Of a stretch of DNA of 5,630 bases, positions 1 to 5,455 are shown in pieces. A model generated the notes under the pieces. That model saw only the letters and a list, made by a program, of their open reading frames with translations, made no database searches and was not told where the DNA came from. Origin of the DNA: an uncultured candidate division Zixibacteria bacterium (GTDB lineage Bacteria > Zixibacteria > MSB-5A5 > GN15 > FEB-12); contig CAJVYT010000292.1 of NCBI GenBank assembly GCA_913009765.1, forward strand, positions 1-5,630. The letters run 5' to 3'. Both the position numbers and the translations under genes were made by a program. Positions within the stretch are counted from its first letter, which is position 1, and every line of letters starts with the position of its first letter.

Positions 1-14
1 TTTATTTTTTTTTT
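1..14. other. Homopolymer read-through noise outside the left adapter
   Basis: A T-rich run with a single A directly abuts the outer end of the P5 adapter. It is the reverse complement of the poly-A signal that Illumina reads give after running off the end of an adapter. It mirrors the A run after the right-hand adapter at 5456-5465. It is not genomic. Confidence 0.9.
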
Positions 15-72
15 AATGATACGGCGACCACCGAGATCTACACTCTTTCCCTACACGACGCTCTTCCGATCT
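15..72 (+). other. Illumina TruSeq universal (P5) adapter, artefact
   Basis: These 58 bases match the TruSeq universal adapter as I know it. The P5 flow-cell part is at 15-43, starting AATGATACGGCGACCACCGA. The read-1 primer part overlaps it at 40-72 and ends GCTCTTCCGATCT. No i5 index lies between them, which fits the single-index TruSeq design. The final T at 72 is the ligation overhang, so the first genomic base is 73. Any gene call that crosses this region on either strand is synthetic. Confidence 0.99.
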
Positions 73-82
73 AGGGAAAAAA

Positions 83-769
83 ATGAAAAAATTACGTATT
101 CCTTTGATTGCTTTATCATTATTACTTTTTGCCGTAGGATGCGGGAAAAAAGTAGATGATTCCGTCAAAACAGAATCTACCAAAGTCGAAGCAAAAGCAG
201 TTGCCGACATTGCTCCAAATCCGGCTGATTCTTTAGCAAGTAAAACATTTCCTCTCCGTTCCAAAAATAACACTATTGTCACTATCGAAACTGATTATGG
301 TAAAATGGTTTTTGAACTATATCGTGATGTCGCTCCGGCACATGCCGACTCATTTGTTGCAAGAACAAAAGACGGATTTTATAATGGTCTGATATTTCAT
401 CGCGTTATTGATAATTTTATGATCCAAGGTGGAGACCCTAAAGGGAATGGAACCGGAAATGCAGGTTATTTTCTTCCTGCTGAGTTTAATGAACTCCCGC
501 ATCAAGATGGTACTCTCTCAATGGCACGTTCTCAGTCTCCCAACTCTGCTTCATGTCAATTCTTTATTTGTTTGGCAAGAAACCGCTCTACTGCCGGGTT
601 AGATCGTCAATATACGGTTTTTGGTCAACTGATTAAAGGGTATAATGTGCTTCACGCAATTGGTTCAGCAGAAGTTGTTGCTAATGCTCAAGGTAAAATA
701 TCTAAGCCAAAAGAAGATATTGTCATGCGTAAGGTATATGTCTCTGATGCTGACGGGAATGCATTATAA
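83..769 (+). CDS. Cyclophilin-type peptidyl-prolyl cis-trans isomerase, probable lipoprotein
   Basis: This 228-residue protein should catalyse cis-trans isomerisation of prolyl bonds during protein folding outside the cytoplasm. The N-terminus has a KK charge, a hydrophobic core (residues 6-16) and a lipobox-like AVGC with Cys20, so it is probably lipid-anchored in the periplasm. Ala at -3 makes the lipobox slightly non-consensus. A low-complexity linker (about 21-60) precedes the cyclophilin domain (about 64-222). FHRVIDNFMIQGGDP holds Arg107, Phe112 and Gln115, equivalent to catalytic Arg55, Phe60 and Gln63 of human CypA. A QFFI core (159-162) and YTVFGQ (177-182) follow. The cyclosporin-contacting Trp121 of CypA appears replaced in TAGLDRQY, as is common in bacteria. 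The start is supported by an AGGGA Shine-Dalgarno at 73-77, the first genomic bases after the adapter. The gene ends before a terminator, so it is separate from the dxr cluster. Anything upstream is lost. Confidence 0.93.
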   Translation: MKKLRIPLIALSLLLFAVGCGKKVDDSVKTESTKVEAKAVADIAPNPADSLASKTFPLRSKNNTIVTIETDYGKMVFELYRDVAPAHADSFVARTKDGFYNGLIFHRVIDNFMIQGGDPKGNGTGNAGYFLPAEFNELPHQDGTLSMARSQSPNSASCQFFICLARNRSTAGLDRQYTVFGQLIKGYNVLHAIGSAEVVANAQGKISKPKEDIVMRKVYVSDADGNAL

Positions 770-792
770 CTTTTGGTGCAAAGTAAGATAGG

Positions 793-816
793 AAAGCGGG
801 ATTATCCCGCTTTTTT
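793..816 (+). terminator. Intrinsic terminator of the cyclophilin gene
   Basis: A perfect 8-bp stem, AAAGCGGG (793-800) and CCCGCTTT (806-813), encloses the loop ATTAT. Six T residues run from 811 to 816. It lies 23 bases after the stop codon. The A-run on the left side pairs with the T tail, so it could also work in the reverse direction. Confidence 0.92.
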
Positions 817-832
817 ATTGAATAGAAAGAAT

Positions 833-863
833 ATACTTCCTGCCTCGGCGGACTCAGTATGAC
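833..863 (-). repeat. Intergenic hairpin repeat, GTCATACTGAG type (reverse orientation)
   Basis: Read on the minus strand this begins GTCATACTGAGTCCGCCGAG and ends with GGAAGTAT. The outer arms ATACT (833-837) and AGTAT (856-860) pair. Inside, TCC (838-840) pairs with GGA (850-852), T841 bulges, and GCC (842-844) faces GGC (847-849), so the tip is a CTCG-type tetraloop. It shares the GTCA-NN-CTGAG head with the element at 891-916 but lies in the opposite orientation. I recall similar short intergenic repeats in environmental Bacteroidota-like genomes. That memory was not checked. It encodes no protein. Confidence 0.55.
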
Positions 864-890
864 TATAGCTGATAAGTTATTGTTTTAAAA

Positions 891-916
891 GTCACCCTGA
901 GCGAAGTCGAAGGGTT
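891..916 (+). repeat. Intergenic repeat, GTCACCCTGAGCGAAGTCGA type
   Basis: The element begins GTCACCCTGAGCGAAGTCGA and closes with AGGGTT. The ends ACCCT (894-898) and AGGGT (911-915) are inverted and can form a 5-bp stem. I recognise the core CCCTGAGCGAAGTCGAAGGG as a motif seen many times in intergenic DNA of diverse environmental bacteria, which suggests a dispersed, possibly mobile, REP-like element. Its partner at 833-863 points the other way, 27 bases to the left. Its effect, if any, on the dxr transcript that starts downstream is unknown. Confidence 0.6.
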
Positions 917-961
917 AAAAAATAAAATGGAACTGCGTTACAATTGTTACGTTAAGAATAC

Positions 962-2131
962 ATGATGGTACCAAAAAATTTACTCATATTAGGCTCGACC
1001 GGCTCTATAGGAAAATCGACTTTAGAAGTTGTCGACCGGCATCCGGGACAATTTGTTGTTAGAGGATTGGCAGCTTATTCAAATGTAGAACTTTTAGTTC
1101 AGCAATACCGAAAATACAAACCGGAAGCTCTCTGTTTAGTAAATGAGTCAAAAGCAGACGAGTTAAAAACTGCCTTAAAAAATGAAGATGTCAAACTTCT
1201 TTTTGGTGAGCAGGAACTGATAAATTTTACCCAATTTTATTATGTCGATATTGTCGTTAATGCTGTTGTTGGAGCCGCTGGATTATTGGCATCCATTGAA
1301 ACTGTTAAACAGGGAAGAACATTGGCAGTAGCCAACAAAGAATCTTTGGTTTGCGGCGGACCGCTTTTTCCTGAGCTTATAAAAAAAACAAAAGCAAAAA
1401 TTCTTCCGATAGATTCCGAACATTCTGCTATATGGCAGTCAGCTATGGCAGGAAAAGAGAACGAACTAAAAAATGTTATAATAACAGCATCCGGCGGACC
1501 GTTTCGGTCGCTTCCAAAAGAACAATTTGCACAGATAACAAAAGCTCAAGCACTCAACCATCCGACATGGAAAATGGGACAGAAAATTACGATAGATTCC
1601 GCTACTCTTGCCAATAAGGGTCTTGAAGTTATGGAAGCTGTTGTTCTGTTTAATATCCCTGTTTCAAAAGTAAAAGTTGTCATTCATCCGCAGTCAATAA
1701 TTCATTCAATGGTCGAATTTCAAGATTCTTCCGTGATTGCCCAGCTTTCAAACCCTGATATGAAACTTCCTATAAGCTATGCTCTTTTTTGGCCTGACAG
1801 GGTCGAATCGCCTTTTGGAGCCTTAGATTTCACGAAATTGCCTGATTTATCATTTGAAAAGCCCGATTTAGATAAATTTCAAGCTCTCAAACTTGCTTTT
1901 GACTGTGCCGAGCAGGGTGGAACAGCACCGACTGTTTTTAATGCTGCCAATGAAGTTGCCGTTGATGCTTTCCTCAAAGAAAAAATTAAATTTACCGATA
2001 TTACCAACTGTATTGAAGAATCGCTTCAAAAATTAAATATTGTGTCTCGACCGAATTTACTCGATATTTTAGAGGCTGATAAAGAAGCCAGAAAAACCGC
2101 AGACGAACTGATAGGAAATTATATATGTTAA
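962..2131 (+). CDS. dxr: 1-deoxy-D-xylulose 5-phosphate reductoisomerase
   Basis: This 389-residue cytoplasmic enzyme rearranges and reduces 1-deoxy-D-xylulose 5-phosphate to 2-C-methyl-D-erythritol 4-phosphate with NADPH. It is the committed step of the MEP isoprenoid pathway and the target of fosmidomycin. The NADPH-binding fold opens with GSTGSIGKST (11-20), and NKES follows at 125-128. Metal ligands Asp151 and Glu153 sit in LPIDSEHSAIWQ, with Glu222 in NKGLEVMEA. Substrate-site residues visible are Ser177 (SGGPFR), His200 (NHPTWKMG) and Lys219. A C-terminal helical domain follows (about 300-389). Length is normal for the family and nothing is missing. Two adjacent ATG codons (962 and 965) could start it and no strong Shine-Dalgarno separates them. 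The stop overlaps rseP, a pairing found in many bacteria. The usual uppS and cdsA genes are not upstream. Confidence 0.97.
   Translation: MMVPKNLLILGSTGSIGKSTLEVVDRHPGQFVVRGLAAYSNVELLVQQYRKYKPEALCLVNESKADELKTALKNEDVKLLFGEQELINFTQFYYVDIVVNAVVGAAGLLASIETVKQGRTLAVANKESLVCGGPLFPELIKKTKAKILPIDSEHSAIWQSAMAGKENELKNVIITASGGPFRSLPKEQFAQITKAQALNHPTWKMGQKITIDSATLANKGLEVMEAVVLFNIPVSKVKVVIHPQSIIHSMVEFQDSSVIAQLSNPDMKLPISYALFWPDRVESPFGALDFTKLPDLSFEKPDLDKFQALKLAFDCAEQGGTAPTVFNAANEVAVDAFLKEKIKFTDITNCIEESLQKLNIVSRPNLLDILEADKEARKTADELIGNYIC
2113..2116 (+). promoter_or_regulatory. Ribosome binding site deciding the rseP start
   Basis: AGGA lies inside the end of dxr, 8 bases before the ATG at 2125 and 14 bases before a second in-frame ATG at 2131. 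The 8-base spacing favours 2125. The second ATG overlaps the dxr stop as TAATG, so either choice implies coupling of translation to dxr. Confidence 0.55.
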
Positions 2132-3192
2132 TGACCATTGTATCTTTTGTATTTGTATTAGGTGTTTTAGTTCTCATTCATGAGTTAGGACACTTTTTAG
2201 TTGCCAAAAAAGCAGGGATTTATGTAGAGAAATTCTCAATTGGATTTCCCCCGTATATGTTTAAAAAGAAATGGGGAGAAACCGAATATTGTATCGGCAT
2301 GATTCCATTAGGCGGGTTTGTAAAAATGGCAGGGGAGAACCCCGAAGAAGAATGCTCCGGTGCCGAAAATGAATTTATGTCCAAATCTGTCGGTGCAAGA
2401 GCGGCAGTATTGTTTGCCGGACCATTTTCAAACTATGTTTTGGCTGTTTTAATTTTTATCGGTATTTTCTTTTTTAAAGGTACGCCGGTGTTTGAAGATA
2501 ATAAAATTGTTGTTGGTGTTGTTGATGAAACAAAACCGGCGTATGCAGCAGGACTTCAAACTGATGATATTATTATCGGGATAAACGGAAAACCGGTACA
2601 GAATTTTGATTCGCTTAGATTCCAAATTTATAAAATTGTTAATTCCGAACTTTCACTTCAATGGGTTCATCAGAACGATACCATTACAAAAAATATAACA
2701 ACTACTATAGCAGAAGTACCGAATAAAGATGGCGGAGTTGATACTCTCGGAATTATAGGGTTTGCCGGCAAACCTTCTTCGTATAAATATCTGAGTTTTA
2801 CTGATGCTGTTGCTGCAGGATTTGATAAAGCAAATTATTTTGTGGCTCTAACTTTTCAGACTGTAAAAAGTTTAATTACTGCAGAAGTTTCAGTCAAAGA
2901 ACTTGGCGGACCGGTTTTTATTGCTAAACAATCAGGTAATGTTGCCAAAGAGGGAATTATCCCACTTCTGTTTTTTATGGCACTACTATCTGTAAATTTG
3001 GGTGTTCTTAATATTCTTCCGATTCCGGTTTTGGATGGCGGTCATTTGGTCTTTTTGGCTATTGAGAAAATTAAAGGTTCACCTGTTTCGGTTAAGGGAC
3101 GAATGTATGCCCAGCAGATTGGAGTATTTCTCTTGCTGGGGTTAATTTTAGTTGTGACATTTAATGATATAATCAGGGTCTTTTCTGGTTAA
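2125..3192 (+). CDS. rseP: Site-2 intramembrane zinc metalloprotease (M50), RseP family
   Basis: This 355-residue inner-membrane protease cuts transmembrane segments of its substrates. In E. coli, RseP cleaves the anti-sigma factor RseA and clears leftover signal peptides. The first membrane segment (about 5-27) carries the zinc motif HELGH (His19, Glu20, His23). The MIPLGGFVKMAG strand (59-70) and FAGPFSN (97-103) follow with a second membrane segment (about 92-117). One PDZ domain spans roughly 125-190. ELGGPVFIAK (259-268) precedes the third segment, where NILPIPVLDGGH (296-307) supplies the third zinc ligand, Asp304. A last segment is near 331-350. E. coli RseP is about 450 residues with two PDZ domains, so this is the shorter one-PDZ form. 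It overlaps dxr by 7 bases. Downstream lepB suggests a small membrane and secretion cluster. No sigma or anti-sigma gene is visible here, so the substrate is unknown. Confidence 0.95.
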   Translation: MLMTIVSFVFVLGVLVLIHELGHFLVAKKAGIYVEKFSIGFPPYMFKKKWGETEYCIGMIPLGGFVKMAGENPEEECSGAENEFMSKSVGARAAVLFAGPFSNYVLAVLIFIGIFFFKGTPVFEDNKIVVGVVDETKPAYAAGLQTDDIIIGINGKPVQNFDSLRFQIYKIVNSELSLQWVHQNDTITKNITTTIAEVPNKDGGVDTLGIIGFAGKPSSYKYLSFTDAVAAGFDKANYFVALTFQTVKSLITAEVSVKELGGPVFIAKQSGNVAKEGIIPLLFFMALLSVNLGVLNILPIPVLDGGHLVFLAIEKIKGSPVSVKGRMYAQQIGVFLLLGLILVVTFNDIIRVFSG

Positions 3193-3205
3193 TTCAATAA
3201 AAAAT

Positions 3206-3236
3206 TTGAATAGATTTTATATAAATAGAGTATAAG
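3206..3236 (+). promoter_or_regulatory. Possible weak promoter ahead of lepB
   Basis: The 76-base rseP-lepB gap is almost pure A/T. TTGAAT (3206-3211) and TATAAG (3231-3236) resemble -35 and -10 boxes but are 19 bases apart, which is long. TTGAAT also pairs with ATTCAA (3192-3197) to form a 6-bp hairpin with an AT loop. That hairpin has no clear T tract and is not a convincing terminator. Such AT-rich DNA gives promoter-like words by chance, so read-through from rseP is equally possible. Confidence 0.25.
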
Positions 3237-3268
3237 AAAAAATAGATATACAAAAAAATAGGATTGAT

Positions 3269-3964
3269 ATGAAATCAGATGCCGTTTGGGATAATTTTAA
3301 GCAGATATTGTTTGCCGTGATTATGGCGGTTATTATAAAAACTTCAGTGGTGGAAGCGTATAAGATACCATCTGAGTCTATGGAAGATACTCTGTTAGTC
3401 GGAGATTTTCTTTTAGCTAACAAGTTTGTCTATGGAGCCAGACTTCCGTTTATCGACTGGCAGCTACCTGCTATTTCAGATCCTGTACAGGGCGATGTGG
3501 TCATATTTATTTATCCCCTTGACGGTGTTACGAAGTATATCAAAAGATGTGTTGCTATCGGAGGCGATACTTTAGAGATTAAAGACCGTGTTGTATTTGT
3601 AAACGGCGAAATCTTTCCACTGCCGAAACATGGTAAATTCCTCAATAAACAAATCAGACCAAGAAGAAGTGGCGGACAAGATTCTCCTGACAATTTTGGT
3701 CCATATATTGTTCCTAAGGATCACTTCTTTATGATGGGGGACAATAGAGATAATTCCTCTGATTCGCGGTTTTGGGGTACCGTTCCACGAGAAAATGTAC
3801 TAGGTGAAGCACTCATGATACATTGGTCATGGAACGACGACATATATCCATCACCTGATGTTTCTATCAATGACCCGCTTTCTGTACCGAGAATGTTTAT
3901 TTATAATACGGTACATTTCTTTCAAAAAGTACGCTGGAATCGACTATTTACTATCATAAATTAA
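3269..3964 (+). CDS. lepB: Signal peptidase I
   Basis: This 231-residue membrane-anchored serine protease (family S26) removes signal peptides from exported proteins on the outer face of the inner membrane. One membrane segment spans about residues 11-30. The box with the nucleophile is IPSESM (33-38), with catalytic Ser37. GDVVIFIYP (75-83) follows. KYIKRCVAIGGD (89-100) carries the general base Lys92. GDNRDNSSDSRFWG (157-170) is the conserved C-terminal box. The residues after Ser37 read MEDTL, whereas the family usually has MxPTL, so Asp40 replaces the common proline. AGGA at 3260-3263, five bases before the ATG, supports the start. It follows rseP by 76 bases and precedes the DUF1573 gene by 38. 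Its likely clients here include the DUF1573 protein, which has a cleavable signal peptide. The upstream lipoprotein would instead need signal peptidase II, not seen here. Confidence 0.96.
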   Translation: MKSDAVWDNFKQILFAVIMAVIIKTSVVEAYKIPSESMEDTLLVGDFLLANKFVYGARLPFIDWQLPAISDPVQGDVVIFIYPLDGVTKYIKRCVAIGGDTLEIKDRVVFVNGEIFPLPKHGKFLNKQIRPRRSGGQDSPDNFGPYIVPKDHFFMMGDNRDNSSDSRFWGTVPRENVLGEALMIHWSWNDDIYPSPDVSINDPLSVPRMFIYNTVHFFQKVRWNRLFTIIN

Positions 3965-4002
3965 CTGAATTTACTTAAAGTCATTAGTGTGGAGTTTAAA
4001 AA

Positions 4003-4701
4003 ATGAAAAATGTTATTTATCTTGTAATAATTTTATCTTTATCGGTCTCTCTTTGTGCTGCTCCTCAGGTACAATTATCTGAGACATCATTTAATTTTGG
4101 AAAAGCCCCTCAAAGGACTGCTGTTAGTCATACTTTTTGGATTAAATCTACCGGCAGTGATACATTGAGGATTGAAAAAGTTGTCCCCGGTTGTGGTTGT
4201 ACAAAAACTCCACTGCTGGATTCAGTTTTAGCTCCGGGAGATTCAACATCACTTGAGATAATATTTTCAACGAAATCATTTCGCGGGTATGTTGCCAAAA
4301 AGCCATATATAGTTACAAATATTTCTGAGGAAAAAATATATTTGAGAATTGATGCTGAGTTATTTCCAAAACCGGAGTCTATTGAACCTGTCAGTTTTGA
4401 ACCGTTCAAATTAGATGTTTCTCAATTTTCTGAAAAGCCGAGAAGTAAAGCAAAGTTTCTTTTGGTGAATAAATCAGATAAAGATTACGATATCAAAATA
4501 ATTGACATGAATAGTAAACAGTTTGATTTAAAGTTACCTAAAAAAATCAAGGCTGGTGAAACTATTGAGGGAATGATTACTGTTCATAAGGATAAACTTA
4601 ATTCTGATTTTGACACATCGTTTACAATTGAAATTAATGATGATTTTCGTACGAGAGTTACGTTGCCAATAAGACGAGTACTTCGTAACATCAAGAAGTA
4701 A
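4003..4701 (+). CDS. Secreted DUF1573 domain protein
   Basis: The 232-residue product has a Sec signal peptide: a Lys near the start, a hydrophobic core (about 4-17), and likely cleavage near Ala19-Ala20. Cys18 is not in a good lipobox because Leu precedes it, so I do not call a lipoprotein. Residues about 24-120 match the DUF1573 pattern: FNFGKAPQ, a HTFWIKSTGSDTL strand, the hallmark VVPGCGCT (60-67) with Cys64 and Cys66, and LAPGDSTSLEIIFST (76-90). This looks like an immunoglobulin-like beta-sandwich. A second, less conserved beta-rich half (about 130-230) may be another such domain. GGAG at 3991-3994, eight bases from the ATG, supports the start. It probably shares a transcript with lepB. 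The family is common in Bacteroidota and relatives and has no established biochemical role. Binding or structural work in the envelope is a guess. Confidence 0.88.
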   Translation: MKNVIYLVIILSLSVSLCAAPQVQLSETSFNFGKAPQRTAVSHTFWIKSTGSDTLRIEKVVPGCGCTKTPLLDSVLAPGDSTSLEIIFSTKSFRGYVAKKPYIVTNISEEKIYLRIDAELFPKPESIEPVSFEPFKLDVSQFSEKPRSKAKFLLVNKSDKDYDIKIIDMNSKQFDLKLPKKIKAGETIEGMITVHKDKLNSDFDTSFTIEINDDFRTRVTLPIRRVLRNIKK

Positions 4702-4715
4702 CAAGGTCTAAAGCG

Positions 4716-4737
4716 AGCTGCCAAAGTTGGCTGTTTT
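4716..4737 (+). terminator. Weak intrinsic terminator candidate after the DUF1573 gene
   Basis: GCCA (4720-4723) and TGGC (4728-4731) form a short stem with loop AAGT. It can be extended past a T-T mismatch by C4718-G4733, a G-T pair and A4716-T4735. TTTT (4734-4737) follows. The stem is short and the T tract brief. Alternatively AGCGAGC (4712-4718) pairs imperfectly with GCTCACGCT (4769-4777), followed by seven T at 4780-4786. That would make a larger branched terminator. Confidence 0.35.
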
Positions 4738-4787
4738 GACATAATAGATTAGGGAATGTCCTGTCGCTGCTCACGCTCATTTTTTTG

Positions 4788-4815
4788 TTGCATCTTTATG
4801 CGTATTTTGTACTAT
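4788..4815 (+). promoter_or_regulatory. Possible promoter of the ABC ATPase gene
   Basis: TTGCAT (4788-4793) and TACTAT (4810-4815) are 16 bases apart and resemble -35 and -10 boxes. Transcription would then begin only a few bases before the ATG at 4826, giving a nearly leaderless message. This fits the lack of any Shine-Dalgarno in front of that ATG. The match is modest and AT-rich sequence gives such hits by chance. Confidence 0.3.
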
Positions 4816-4825
4816 AACAACCAAC

Positions 4826-5389
4826 ATGTATTCATTGACCGTTGAAAATTTAGGTAAGCGTTTTGGTGCTAGAAAAGTATTCTCAAAAATCGATTTTGAG
4901 CTGTATTCGGGTGATTCTATCGCTGTTGTCGGCTCCAATGGCTCCGGTAAATCAACGCTTTTAAAAGTTATTCTTTCGCTGTTAGTTCCAAGCAAGGGCA
5001 AAGTAGAATATAAAAACGACCAAAAAGTTTTGACCGATGATAATTTTAGAAGCTATGTATCTTTTGTCTCTCCATATTTAAATCTCTACGATCATCTCTC
5101 AGCTGAGGAAAATCTTGTGTTTTTCGCGACAGTGGCAGGTTTTCATGTTACCGGTAAAGAGATAAATGCTCTTTTGGGAAAAGTTGGACTTGAGGGGAGA
5201 GGCATGGATTATGTTATGGGCTATTCATCGGGAATGAAACAGCGGTTAAAATATGCAGTTGCACTTCTCAAAAAACCTGAATTTTTATTTTTAGATGAGC
5301 CGACATCCAATTTGGATGATGACGGAAAGAAAATAGTATTTGATATAATTGAAGAATACCGCAATGATTCTATAATACTGATTGCAACT
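4826..5389 (+). CDS. ABC transporter ATP-binding protein, CcmA-like (C-terminus missing)
   Basis: The 188 genuine codons encode most of an ABC ATPase, which powers a membrane transporter from the cytoplasmic side. Walker A is GSNGSGKST (36-44). The signature is YSSGMKQR (133-140), a variant of LSGGQ. Walker B is FLFLDEPT (153-160) with Glu158, and the D-loop SNLD is at 161-164. The Q-loop region reads VSPYLNLYDHLSAEENL (81-97), with no Gln in the usual place. The short compact layout resembles CcmA-type ATPases (haem or cytochrome c maturation), but the substrate cannot be told. The reading frame is cut at the adapter (5390) right after IILIAT, where the H-loop His would be next. The apparent continuation RSEEHTSELQSH is translated adapter, not protein. 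No in-frame upstream start exists before a stop at 4745. A membrane permease gene would be expected beyond the contig end. Confidence 0.88.
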
Positions 5390-5455
5390 AGATCGGAAGA
5401 GCACACGTCTGAACTCCAGTCACACTGATATATCTCGTATGCCGTCTTCTGCTTG
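5390..5455 (+). other. Illumina TruSeq indexed (P7) adapter with barcode, artefact
   Basis: The A-tail and adapter stem start at 5390 with AGATCGGAAGAGCACACGTC and run to 5423. The barcode ACTGATAT is at 5424-5431 and, from memory, corresponds to TruSeq index 25. The flow-cell part ATCTCGTATGCCGTCTTCTG and its last four bases CTTG end at 5455. Base 5389 is the last genomic base. Confidence 0.99.

Noticed and set aside
937..956. GTTAC repeated twice plus GTTAAG, with the palindrome ACAATTGT (940-947), before dxr
   Set aside because: It could be an operator or part of a promoter (TACAAT at 939-944), but there is no -35 box at a proper distance and the words are short for AT-rich DNA.
1432..1617. 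61-codon open frame on the + strand inside dxr
   Set aside because: It lies fully within the strongly conserved dxr frame, has no ribosome binding site and its product has no recognisable features.
3217..3423. Minus-strand open frame with a hydrophobic stretch
   Set aside because: It is antisense to the LepB membrane segment and active-site region. The AT-rich gap makes chance hydrophobic codons likely.
4128..4409. 93-codon open frame on the minus strand
   Set aside because: It is antisense to the conserved DUF1573 domain, with no ribosome binding site or domain. It is a shadow of the real gene.
4777..5001. 74-codon minus-strand open frame over the start of the ABC ATPase
   Set aside because: It is the antisense of the Walker A region, and the plus-strand gene explains the sequence.
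73..5389. Hunt for CRISPR, tRNA or rRNA, toxin-antitoxin, phage or transposase signals
   Set aside because: No regularly spaced repeats, RNA gene motifs, transposase motifs or small paired genes were seen. All long frames are explained by known housekeeping families.
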